64,000 nt of DNA from contig CM060081.1 in assembly GCA_030533445.1 (NCBI GenBank), positions 31,198,111-31,262,110 of the forward strand. The letters are read 5' to 3'. Shown piece by piece: positions 12,071 to 23,143 of the stretch. The notes under the pieces are model-generated. The model was not told the origin of the DNA, did not search any database, and saw nothing but the letters and a program-made list of their open reading frames with translations. How positions within the stretch are numbered: the stretch's first letter is position 1; every line of letters starts with the position of its first letter. The position numbers and the translations under genes were made by a program. The stretch is from Cyprinodon diabolis. Its lineage: Eukaryota; Chordata; Actinopteri; Cyprinodontiformes; Cyprinodontidae.

Positions 12071-15000
12071 GATCAGATAAACAGAAAATGAGAACTGTGC
12101 GGAGCTAAGCAGATGTGTCAGATGAATAATCAGGCCGAACATCAGTGAGAAGATCATGAAAAAAGGAAGTTATACAAAGACATCTTTAAAGAAAATCTTT
12201 TACAGGAGCTAGTTGTTGAAATTTTAAAGATATCAAGCACATTCAGACATAATAAAAGGCATCCTTATAACATTACTCCATTTTGGCTACAATCTTGACT
12301 GTTGTGGTATACGGGTAATTCTGATGCAAGTGTGTTTCAGATTTGTCTATTTTAGACTGGAGAGTCTTAGCTTTACTTGGCGGATTGACACCCCTTGTAG
12401 ACAATCAGGTTGGCCAAGCTATGCATAAGCTTGGTCTACTGTTTTCGCCCTTCCTTGTTTTAATGTCGACGTTTAAAGAAAAAATTATAACTCAGTCCTT
12501 ATGTTTGTGTAGTCAGACTTGAGATAAAATTAGTTGGGATTTTGTTGGGTAACCTGCAAATGCTGTTTTGCAGCTTGTTCATTGCTATGTTAGCAGTGAT
12601 CACATTGGAAATAAACAGTAGCTACAAACACTTGGGTCAGTTCAGTGAGCAGGTAGAAAAGGCTGCATCCTATGGTTGAAATTTCAGCAAATAGGGTTTT
12701 TGTTATATTAAAGAACTATTAATTTATGAAATCAAGAGGCTACTCTAGTGTTTTGTGGACACACCAAACAGGAAATTGAAATGTAAAACAAAGCATTCTT
12801 TTTCATTCAAATTGGGGAGAAAACAAATATGAACCACCTTTAACAGTATAATTGGCAAGTGTGCAAACAATTACAAACAGAGGAAACCTTGCAGCCTTAT
12901 TTGCTTAAAAAGGCTGAATGTGACTTCTGATTATTCTATATACAGACACTGAAAAAGTTTTTTTTTTTTTTTTTTTTGGCTGTCACTCATGCACTATTTT
13001 TAAAGAGAGCTTTTTACAATAATTAGACTGTAGTCCATCACTACACTGCACTGCTTTTTGCTGCCGTGTGAATATCAGAGTGAACTTTGGAAGCAGACTG
13101 AATATGTAATCTAATTACCTCAGCCAACAGAGGCAATTAATGCTCTGACCTCCAAAGAGATAAATCATTTACAAAAATAGTATTTTTTTTTGTGCCTACA
13201 TGACTGTACTCCACCCTTTGTCATGCTAGTGAAGGATTTATAGTAATCAGCTGAGACAGAAGCAGAGCTTCATGTATAGCCTCTGATATGCTGGAATGTG
13301 ATCGGTAGAGACACCTTTCTTTGTATTTTTACACCAGCTGAGATGAAATAAGCCAAAGGTGTCCAGTCTTTGAGAAAAACTTGTCAGGCAAAGCCCAAAC
13401 ATGAGTCATTATAAAGAAAAACCCAAAGAGAAGACAGAAATGTTTCCCGAGGAGGGTATATCCTCTCTGACACAAGATCTGAGATTTTAACCTCTCATCA
13501 GGACTGCCTCTGGCTGTGCCGGCTTATCTTACTCCCTGGCTTAGTTTTTTTCCTCTAATGACTACCTTTAAAAGGCACTTCCTGTAAGCAATGACATCAC
13601 AGAGTGCTTAGAAGAAGGGAGGGGACAGGGGAAATGTAGGGAGGAGAGATCACTTTGACATGAAGTCTATTTATGTTTTTGGCGGCACATGGAAACCCAC
13701 TCAGTTGGGGATACACTGTGTAATTTAAAATAAAAACTGACTAACAAAGTTGTTGAACTAGCTGTCCAGTTTTTACCTTTATTCTGCACAACTCACCAAC
13801 TCGAATCCTGTCTTTTTGCTAAAGTAGACTATAGAGTTCACCTATTTTCTCTTCATTGGTCACATCTTGTCTGCAGGAATTTGAAAAATGCAACTGAAAT
13901 CATAAAGGGGATTAGTGAGTGTCTGGCCTGTACAAGGGCCAAACAAGTAATGACAAGCCACTTGGGTTTGGACACAGAGGGGGACAAGCTGCAAAGGATT
14001 CCCAAACTCAAGAAGAGGAACAGTCTGTTCTTTCTCGTTCTGCACAAACACACCTCTGCTTTTCTGACTCTGTTGAATCCACTTGTTTGTAGCCATTGTG
14101 TCACTGTGTTGGCGTAGTGTGCATGCCACTGTTGGGTTTGTTTAGCTCAGCTAGCTTACAGAGTTAATTCAACACAACTTATGGCCTAACAAGGCTAAGT
14201 GGAAAGAAATGTTTAGTGCGACAGACTGGGATCGAAGATTGTGTTTATTTCAGGTTAATGAGACTTCATTTTCTCTGTCAGTACTCTCATGCATCTGTGC
14301 TAAGGGATCATCACTTTTGGTGTACTGAAATCAATTCTGGTTGATAAAAAAACAACAATAACCCCCCCCCCCCCCCCCCCCTGCTAAGCTCAGTTTAGCT
14401 GCCAGAAATGGATTGTGCAGATAAAGGCAATTCTCTCTGCTTGCAGTCAGTGTTATCTTAGCCTCAGCCATCCCAAATTTGACTTCCTGCAGCTTTGTGC
14501 TTCTGCCACTGCAGACTCAGGCTTATAATTGTATGTATTTAATTAACACATTTATACATGGGAAAGTTTGAGAAGCCTAACCTAAGGTTGTCTGAGGCTC
14601 TATGCAGGATTCTTCATTAAAAGTCCCTTGTAATTATGCATTTTTCCAATCATTTGTTACATACTTGAACCAAGAAACATCCAAGTCTACTTGCAAGTTT
14701 AATTTGATACAAAGTATAATCATTAAAAACCATATAGCAGTAACGTCCAATCCACTTTACATGTATTACATCCATGTTCATTACTGAAGTCATTACTGAA
14801 CTCGCTTATTTGTGAGTTCGAACTATCAGGTAAAAAAAAAGGCTAATCCTTGCTCATAAACTGTTTAAATTTGAATGTGTGCTAAGCTCAGACACAATGG
14901 AATTATTTAGGTGCCTTTGGTTTGTTTATAAAGTTTAAAATATGATGCAAGCTACACCCAGAGTAAAGAGGTTCTAGTTGCAGACCAAAAAACTGCTAGA

Positions 15001-15568
15001 TTTGCTGATGATAAGAATTAATTGTCAATCAGACCAGGAGGCTTGTCAACAATGGACTAATCAGACATGATGATTTGTCCTAAAATGTTGTTTTTTTTCA
15101 TCTCTGACAACATTGTTTGGATTTTGCAGCTACAGTACAAGAACAAATTGCGGACATACATATTTTATTTAAAAAGCATAATAATGTTCACAAAAGTTTT
15201 AAACATGAGTACCACAAAGAACCTTATGGCAACAGTCATAATGGTCTGCTGGTAATATATTAGCTGATAATATATTTATCTCATTGTCATACATTCACAC
15301 ACTGAAGGAGCATGCCAACAAGAAGAAGTTATGCTGTACTTAGTGTATCTCTGATTTAATTATAGAAAAAAATATATCAAATAGTAACCTCTGCTATGTC
15401 TTGCATGCACAGCAGCTATATTGGATACTGAACTCAGGACTCAGGCGTTCCAGTGCTATTATCAATTTTAGAAGCCTCTTGTTGGATTACCTACTGGGAA
15501 CTTTGACCCATAATTATACAGAGAGCACACAATTTGCAAGAAATACAACTATATTGACGTTCTTTTAA
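12071..15568. other. Intergenic, homopolymer tracts, no gene recognised
   Basis: Contains a 20-base T tract (12,958-12,977) and a 20-base C tract (14,362-14,381). The section at about 12,980-13,260 has the look of a conserved non-coding block (balanced composition, several AATTA and TAAT cores), but this cannot be tested here. Short frames on both strands at 13,853-14,129 overlap each other and carry no domain. Confidence 0.45.
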
Positions 15569-16133
15569 TTAAAGCTGAAGTCTGTAAGTTTTAAAAAATC
15601 ACTTTTTTGTCATATTGGCTAAAACTGTCCCTATGCCCAGACAGTAGTACATGCGATATGTAACCTGTGAAAAAAACTGCTTCAATTGGTCACGCATACT
15701 GCCTGTATTTCAATCTGAAAAGAATAATTCGGGACGAGTCAAAACAACCAATCACAGCCAGAGGAGCGTCTGATGGAGTGTCAATCACAGCTCACCCCCC
15801 CCCGCCGCAGTCGGTAGGACGCGCGTGGAAGTCATGGCGGAGCGACAGCCACCAGCGAAAGAGAAACTGACCTTACTGCCCTGGTATAACCTGCATCTTA
15901 TATCTAGCTCCTTGGAGGTGAGTGTTATCGCTCTTAACGGTTCACACTCCATGCCGCTACGCTGCCTGGACGCTTCTGGTCGCGGTAGTCGCGCAGGTGC
16001 TGTGAGAGGGGTGGGGCTTGGAGGTGGGGCATGAGTGAAGCAGAGAGGGTGGGGGAGTGGCGTGAAACCTGTTTTTCTTCAAATTTTCAGTCGAAGTCTG
16101 CTCTCTTCTCAATGTTACAGACTGCAGCTTTAA
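15569..16133. mobile_element. TTAA-flanked MITE (copy 2) with exon-like interior
   Basis: A 557-bp element (15,573-16,129) between two TTAA tetranucleotides. Its ends are inverted repeats, AGCTGAAGTCTGTAA at the left and the reverse complement of AGCTGCAGTCTGTAA at the right, related to the ends of the 9,986-10,481 element. The interior is CpG-rich. It includes a CATGGCGGAGCGACAG start-like context at about 15,834, followed some 80 bases later by a GGAGGTGAGTG splice-donor-like site. That looks like a promoter plus first exon, but no downstream exon was found. It lies only 0.4 kb upstream of the ERRFI1 promoter. Confidence 0.75.
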
Positions 16134-16477
16134 TACAATATATGTTTTTTTTTGTTTTTTTTTTCCCCTAATGCATTAACCTGGTGTGTTTCAGTTTCCC
16201 ATACCCAAACTTATAAGCACTTCAAGGGACCACTAACAAGTCATAAAGCTTGCACACCCATCAGGCTGGGTCTGGTCTAATTTGATTGGATATTACATGC
16301 AATCATGAGATTCTGCAGAAACATTTTTAGGTTTAGTGTCTAATTTAATTCCATGCATCTTATATGCATGTTTAAAGAATTACTATGATACTAATAAAAC
16401 CTAGTCTAAATAGTTCACCGACTATAAATGTGTCCCTATGCATGTGCTTCCGCGCGATTCTTCAATCAATATTCAAC

Positions 16478-16484
16478 TGACGTG
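16478..16484 (+). promoter_or_regulatory. CRE-like half site upstream of ERRFI1
   Basis: TGACGTG lies about 85 bases upstream of the TATA box of ERRFI1. The family of cAMP-response elements has TGACG as its half site. ERRFI1 is known as an immediate-early, stress- and hormone-induced gene, so an inducible site here is plausible. The assignment rests on a 7-base match only. Confidence 0.35.
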
Positions 16485-16567
16485 CTATCAGATGACTGGC
16501 GCAAAGGATGGACTGCGCCTTTAAGAGAGGCCAGAGGCGGAGCCAGTGCGTCTCCATGGTGTGGCGT

Positions 16568-16574
16568 TATAAAA
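16568..16574 (+). promoter_or_regulatory. TATA box of ERRFI1
   Basis: TATAAAA, 207 bases upstream of the exon 1 splice donor, in a relatively GC-rich stretch that also has GAGGCGGAGCC (Sp1-like, about 16,530). Transcription would start near 16,598-16,602, about 30 bases downstream. Confidence 0.7.
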
Positions 16575-16599
16575 CGCTTCCCAGCACAACACCAGAGAG

Positions 16600-16774
16600 A
16601 TCTAGAAGTGTCAAAGTAAAGCCGGAGCGCCGTCAGCCTGTAGGCGTCCTGTTGATGCATCAGAAATCTGAAGATTTTAACAATTCCACTAAAACCGGAG
16701 AAAAATAGCAAATCATTATAAGGAAAGAGGACTGTGCGCGTCAGACAGCGAGGGAGATTAGAGGAGTTATTTAG
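16600..16774 (+). other. errfi1: ERRFI1 non-coding exon 1 (5' UTR)
   Basis: The inferred first exon runs from about 30 bases after the TATA box to a strong donor, TTAG|GTGAGT, at 16,774/16,775. It has no long frame joined to the coding exons, in line with the non-coding first exon of vertebrate ERRFI1. The start is an estimate and the donor is seen directly. It would be joined to the acceptor at 21,502/21,503. Confidence 0.65.
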
Positions 16775-17482
16775 GTGAGTTTGTAATGTTATATTTCTGT
16801 TTGGGGAATAGCCTACTTGATGCAGCCTAATCATCACACTCTTTACCTCTACTTAATTTCATTTTTTTCATGTACTTTTTAACTAAACATACAAAACAAA
16901 CGAAATTGGCGCAACTTTGAAATCCTACTTCTGACAAATAACTTACAAACAAAGTTTATAATCACATGTTTTTTTATGCCAACATAATAAAACAACAAGT
17001 GATTATTTGTTAATCGCTTATACCTATTTAAAGAAGCATTTCATTTAGGGGCTGCAGTCTTAGTTCCAGATCCCACCTATAGATAAAAAGGAAATAATAC
17101 ATTGTGTATCATCTCTCTGCTCGGCCTTGCAAAATATCTGCCCAGTGTTGTGGCGTGAGTCACCTGGCTGCTACAGGGCTTTTAACCATTATTATCTCAA
17201 TCCGGTAAAGTGAGGGGGTGTGCGCGCTGTTTGCTTGCAGCACAGGTAGAGCGAGTATGGTTGCTCGGAAACTGCTGCAGGGGTGTCAGGAGCGGGGTGT
17301 GAACCGCTGCTTTAAACCTCTGACTTCTACTACCAGCTTTTAAAATCAAAGAGAATAACCGACCTATTATTTGTATTATTATTTATTTGTTAATAAGACT
17401 TTGTGGAACTCCCTATGCTTAAAAAGACCCACATGGTCAGAAGGTCAGAATTAATTGAATGAAAGAATTTCTCCTAAGGATA

Positions 17483-17507
17483 GGGGGGGGGGGGGGGGGG
17501 GGGGGGG
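17483..17507 (+). repeat. Poly-G tract (25 G)
   Basis: An uninterrupted run of 25 G in ERRFI1 intron 1, about 0.7 kb from exon 1. It lies on the sense strand, so the pre-mRNA would carry the G run. It is prone to length errors in sequencing. Confidence 0.9.
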
Positions 17508-18056
17508 TACATCGTTTGTTTAATCATGTTGCCTGTAAATGCGCATGTGGTTGGCTGCCAGAATGGACCGTCTGTGCACCTGTTGCAAGAGGAAGCGCAA
17601 GCCTCAGGGGCTTCATTATCGAGGATCATGTTGTTTCCCGTCTCCGCCGAACCGAATCGACAGCTCAGAACATGAGGAGGAGGGAGAGGAAGAGGGGGGC
17701 TGGGGATCCTGCATGCGTTGTTGGGCAGTTCGGCTTGTCTTGTTACCCCCCTGTGCTTCCTGTTGTTTTAGAGCTTTGTTTCTCAACAGCTGTCAGGTCA
17801 ACACATAAATATGAGGCTCATGGAAAACAGGGGTCATCACTCCTTCACAAAGCAAGCCTGCTGTATAAGCAATCTTTGCAACACTTGGACTGGTGTAGGA
17901 ACATGCACCAGTTGCACATAATAACTTCTATAATGTAAAGGTATTATAACAGAGTCATTAATGGTGCTAATTAAACTGGATTGTTGCACACATGCTTGTA
18001 ATACAGATGCATAAAATAGGGTTTTCTTGGCTGATTTGATTTTATGTTTTGTTTTA

Positions 18057-19321
18057 GATGTAATCAGTGTTGGGCACGTTACTTTGAAAAAGTAATTAGT
18101 TATAGTTACTAGTTACTTCTCCCAAAAAGTAACTGAGTTACTAACTGAGTTACTCCACAATAAAAGTAACTAGTTACTAGTAAAAGTAACTATTGCGTTA
18201 CTTTTGCGTTTCTCGCCCCCGTAACCCTCACCACCCAGCCCCCACCTTCTCGCCGTGTGTTTCCAAAGCCAGCTGAATAGAGTGGATGACAAAGACAAGA
18301 ACCTGCAGAGAGTTTTGCATTTCTTGTAACTCAACGTAAATGACATCAGGGGGAACGCCATGTGAAGTTTATTAACAGGGCATTCAGATCTGGTGAGTAT
18401 ATGAAATTAATAACTGGGGATGTCTAATTCTGAAATCCTGTGTGTTTGGGTTGTTATAGATACTGTAACATCTATCTATACATCTATCTAGATGTATACT
18501 CTGTGTGTGACATAAAATATGGATCTCCATCCCTGTCACAAAGGCCATCAAATAATGTTTAAAATAAAAAATACAGTAGGTTGAAAAGTCAGAGCATCCA
18601 TCCATCCATCCAGATTTCTCCCTTTCATTTGATCAATCACGCTCTACACAGTTCCCCTGTGGCGCGAGCACAGGGCGACTGTTGCGCGCCTTTAGAGAGC
18701 ATGCGCGTTTCCTGTCGCTTGCGCGGGGACTCTTGCCGCCTGCGCTGTGCAGAGATGCAGAGGAAACCGTATCTGATGGGGAAACGCAGCTCGACGTAAC
18801 ACCGGTATTTCCACCAGGAAAACGCTGTTTTGCTGCTGGAGTCATCCTCACTCTCCATCTCTCTGTGTGTGCTGTACGTTAACACCCGCCAGCGGAAACA
18901 CCCACCTACCCAACTGACAGATGGAATTTCACTATTCATCAGCCATTCTCATCCTCCCCTCTCTCATGACAAGGCGCGCACCTCTGGATGACCTAAAAAA
19001 TAATCTTTAATATCTCTTAAACAAAAGTAGCACATACAATATTTTTTCTGCACAAATCTTCACTAACGTTGCACTAACCATTCAGTCTATTTGCAGAGTT
19101 TTTTGACGTGGGTGGGGTGTCAGCTTCACGCAGCTGCGCACGAGTCCTATCATGAAAAAAGGTTCATTGTGCGACCTGAGTAACGCGCAGTAACGGGGTG
19201 TCTGCAATGATAACTGCATTATAGTTACAGTCAAAGTAATTAGTTAGATTACTCGTTACTAAAACAAGGTAACGGCGTTAGTAACGGTTTCAACGCCGTT
19301 AGTCCCATCACTGGATGTAAT
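18057..19321. mobile_element. Non-autonomous hAT element, 1,249 bp, with 8-bp TSD
   Basis: The element spans 18,065-19,313 between two copies of the 8-bp duplication GATGTAAT (18,057-18,064 and 19,314-19,321). The ends are CAGTGTTGGGCACGTTAC and the reverse complement of CAGTGATGGGACTAACGG, followed inside by AGTTACT-rich subterminal repeats. The 8-bp duplication and CAGTG ends fit the hAT superfamily. No transposase is encoded. The interior (about 18,230-19,190) is GC-richer and holds a short CATC run at 18,596-18,612. A 376-bp relative lies at 48,963-49,338. Confidence 0.9.
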
Positions 19322-21582
19322 TACGTTTTTTTCCCCTATATTCTTTAAATTCATTCTCTAAATAATGAAAATAAATTAAATCTGCTGCAAGCCATTTGAT
19401 GGAGGTAGTTGTCATGAAGTTAACATAAAACTACCTTACATAAAAAGGAATTTCAATAACCTCCCCATTCATTTATCCAATTTTGTTTAGACCTATATTA
19501 GATTTATTGATGAATTTTCAGTGCTAAGGAAAGTAAAATTGGACGATGCCGCTTTAGATTGGAGCATCTTTAGAATTTGGATTGATAAACAAACACCCTT
19601 AATTAAACTTGAAACTTCCTTACCACCACAATATTGCCAGATTTGGAAGGATGTGAGATTTTGAGAACTGTAAACTTCCATATCTGATATTTAAATGTTG
19701 TTACAGAAGCATGTAGAAAGCTGTTATTATTTATTAGAAGTGGCACACATAGTTTTGTACAACCTTTACTAGTGAACATTTTTTCTTAGTGTTGAAATCC
19801 ATTAAATGGAGAAAAAAAAATCATCTCTTGTTATATTAGTGTTGTTAAACGGCAATGCTAGTCGTGGTAGCAACAGAATTGGAAAATTCTGCTATTTTTT
19901 CCTTAACTGCAAATGGAACATGATCAACTTGGTCAAGTAATTCCTACATCTGATATTTTGCTTTCCCACACAAGCCAAATACACAATGATTAAATAGGAA
20001 CTATGTTTTCGGCTTCTTGTGACTAGGCTGGGGTTGCATACACATTGAAGCTGTTAGTAAGTAGGTAAATATTATTAATTGCATGTTTTCCATTGGTTAT
20101 TGTAAGCAGAACTTTGATCTTGATTGTGGAAAATCAAACAATATCCCTCCCTGAAGCCATGATCCTCAGTGTGAGAGTGGGGGTTTGCAAGGCAGCCTCA
20201 AGTTCACCTTCCAATATAGCTCCCCTACATATAAGACCATATAAAAGTTGCAGGTGCAACGTTTCTGTTTCGATTTCTGATGGTACCAATACAGTTTAAA
20301 CAGCAGATAATTGTTAAACTCAACCTCTATTTACAAATAGGTTTCTTTTGTGTTTGGATGTATAGAACAAAGAAAACGGCAATATTATCATCTTGCATTT
20401 GTACTAATAGTTCTAAAAAACCAAAATATTTTAATCTAAACATCTGAAATAATTAGTCATATCAAATTGTCTTGCTGACCATCAATATGCAACAAACTTT
20501 GCAGAATGTCATTCAAAACTCCAAGATCCAACTTCCATAACAAATCAAATGTATAATCGTCGTGATTTGCTTTTGCTAGAAGGTACCCCGAATCAGATTT
20601 TCTTTAGGAACTCATATAACCTGTCTGAAGAAGAGAAGGTTGTGTTGTTTTGGTAAAATATTGCAAAAAAAAAAGTTAAGTTAAACATGATCTATGTTTA
20701 TACATGATATGCTGAAATTGTAAAGAAACTACAAAAATCCAACAGCCATTCTGAGCACAACTCAACTTAAACAGTGACATATGTAAATATGGTTTCTTTG
20801 TCACACAAAAGCTGGATCAAGTTTTGCTCCCAGCGCACAAAATTGACCCCAGAAATATCAATATGCTGCAAGGTTTCCACCCCTCTGAATATTGTATTTA
20901 TTGTGTGCTGAGGCCTCACACATACTTGACGACACATGCATTCAGGTCACTAGGAGTTCTTGCAACATCGAGCCAATCCGCAGTAACAGGAGGAGCCCCT
21001 TATAGCTTCCTATTCAGGAGGAGCAGGATTGCAGCACTGGTCCATGAACAGTCAAGTTTTAAAATAAACTAGAACCATTGTGAAGCGCAGAAAAGAAAAT
21101 TGAAAGTTGGCACTTGCTCTCAAAGCCACTAACTATCAGTCAAACATGGAGAAGAGACGGTGAATAAAAAAAGAGGTTTAATTAAATCTATACTCACATA
21201 CTACATTAGCATAAAACTGTCATAGAACTAATTTTCACTTGAAAAATATACAACAAAATCAATAAAGACTACCTCCACAGTTTCCAGATCTTAATGCAAA
21301 CCTTTGATTCTTGTGTAAAGGTAACAAGTATTGCAGATGTTATGTTGCCTGAATTGATTATTTGGTTCCCAGAAGATTTCCTGAACTCCCAGTAGTACCT
21401 CCGCAAGCCATTAGTGAAGACCCCTGGTCTAGCTGCTTCCTTTTCCCCCTTCTTTTGCCTCAGTCTTCATTTTCTAACCATCTTGCTCTTTGTGTTTTTT
21501 AGGTAGAGCGGAGAGGCAAGGGCAGCCAGCCGGGTGATCAAAGTGTTTCCTGGCTTTAATGCGATCCGACTGTGCCTGGAGC

Positions 21583-23143
21583 ATGTCCACAGTGGGCTTG
21601 ACTGCCCAGGAGATCTCTTTTCCCATAGAATACCCCTTCCTCCAGGGCAGAAATTGTCACAGCATGGCTGGATCCAAGCCCTCCTGGAGCTACCGCCATG
21701 AACCCACAGACAAGTGAGTGTTCAGCTCTAAAAGTCCATTGTGGGGCTTAGGTATTCTGACAAAATATGTTTAAGTGAAACTGTTTAGCTTGGTCTCATA
21801 TTTATTGTGAACAAAAAGATATATATCTGTGTCCTTAGAAATCCTGAACATCTAACATTCATCATGTTTTGTCTAACAGTTTCTACTTCAGCATGGACAC
21901 ACATATAGACCGAAGTTACCAAAGTCAGCAAAGAGGGTCACCTCAAAGTCATAAGAGTAAGTGCACAATTTTTTTATGTTTTAAATGTTTTCCTTTTGTA
22001 ATTTATTTTTTTTCTTTTGAAAACACATTCCATTTTGTTGACATTCACTGACATTGACACATTTTATCTTCAAGTCTTGTGACACTGATTTATTGATTTC
22101 TGTGCTGTACCTTTTCTTTGGTAGAGTCTAATAGCAGTCCTAAGTCTCAAAGATTACTTCCAAAGAAATTCCGACCCTCCCATCTGTCCTTGTCCAGTAG
22201 TGCGGAACCATCCACCCCAAGTCCTGCAGATGATGACCAGGTGGTTCCCTCATTTAAGAGGCTGTCCTTCTATGAGAACAGCCCACCTTCAACGCCAGAT
22301 AGATATTCAAAGCCCCTGCCGCCCATCCCACCACAAACGGATATCTCCGCTGAGCAGGCTATGGATAGCGAGGTGGAGTTCTTTACTAGAACGGATGACA
22401 GTTGTCGCCTTGTGTCCAATGAAGAGCAGTATTCCAAACCTTCTTTTCGATATGGACTCTCTAGCAGAAGGAGCTTGAGGGACCCCGGAAAAATAAACTA
22501 TGGTTATAACGACGGACCTTTAGGACCACAAACTCAGCAGCAGCCCCAACCCCAGCACCACCAGACACATCCTCCACATGAAGTGCGACAACAGCAGCAA
22601 CAAGAGCCACCAAAGCATGTGGTCTGTCCAACACAGCAAGACAAAGCTCAAAGGAAGTTGCGACGTTCTCACTCTGGCCCGGCAGGATCTTTACACAAAC
22701 CCTCACTGCTGCGCCTTTGTCAAAAGCGTTACACCAATGGCACAGGTAAATCGGAGGTGCCACCACCAATCCCACCCCGCAATGCCAAGACCGGGGACAT
22801 GCGCCGCTGGTCAGCAGAGGTCTCGTCTGGGGCTTACAGTGATGAGGACAAACCACCCAAGTTGCCCCCAAGGGCCAGAGGCATCTCCCGAACACCAAGC
22901 CCATCCAGCATCCCCACATATGCAAACGGGATCATGCCCCCCACCCAGAGTTTTGCACCAGACCCAAAGTACGTCAGCGGGCGTTGTTTTCACAGACAGA
23001 ACAGCGAGGGTTCTCCATGCATCCTCCCTGTCATGGTGGATGGGGAGACAAGCCACACACATTACTACCTTATTCCTCAGAGGTCTGCGTTTGCAGATTC
23101 AGATTGTGACTGCCACACCAAGAGGAAAGTAGATTTTGTTTAA
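21583..23143 (+). CDS. errfi1: ERBB receptor feedback inhibitor 1 (MIG6), 3 coding exons
   Basis: Cytoplasmic adaptor that binds and inhibits EGFR/ERBB kinase domains and promotes receptor turnover. Coding exons are 21,583-21,713, 21,880-21,956 and 22,125-23,143, with GT/AG junctions in phase (408 residues). The exon upstream of the start opens at 21,503. The N-terminus MSTVGLTAQEI matches the start of vertebrate ERRFI1. Later landmarks are a proline motif PLPPIPP (about 133-139), EVEFF (152-156), GKINYGY (191-197), the 14-3-3-type site RRSHSGPAGS (249-258), RRWSAEV (296-302), the EGFR-binding segment 1 core MPPTQSFAPDPKYVS (340-354), RQNSEGS (360-366) and THYYLIP with the tyrosine pair at 383-384. 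A second in-frame ATG at 21,559 would add eight residues; 21,583 is preferred because it matches the family. The protein is shorter than the 462-residue human form: after the tyrosine pair only 24 residues remain. Identity as ERRFI1 is very secure; which fish paralogue (a or b) is not determined. Confidence 0.96.

Larger units (their letters stand above)
16775..21502 (+). other. errfi1: ERRFI1 intron 1
   Basis: A 4.7-kb intron between GTGAGT at 16,775 and TTTTTTAG at 21,495-21,502. It holds a 25-base G tract (17,483-17,507), a GC-rich early part, and a 1,249-bp hAT-type element (18,065-19,313). No other gene is recognisable. The frame at 17,459-17,938 runs through the poly-G tract and is treated as chance. 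Confidence 0.65.

Noticed and set aside
17250..17270. CAGGTAGAGCG near 17,250, similar to the start of ERRFI1 exon 2
   Set aside because: The match to the exon 2 start is only about 11 bases, with no further similarity and no donor that would make a sensible alternative exon.
17459..17938. 159-residue plus-strand frame in ERRFI1 intron 1
   Set aside because: It translates the poly-G tract as polyglycine, has no domain and overlaps another short frame; it is chance in a GC-rich segment.
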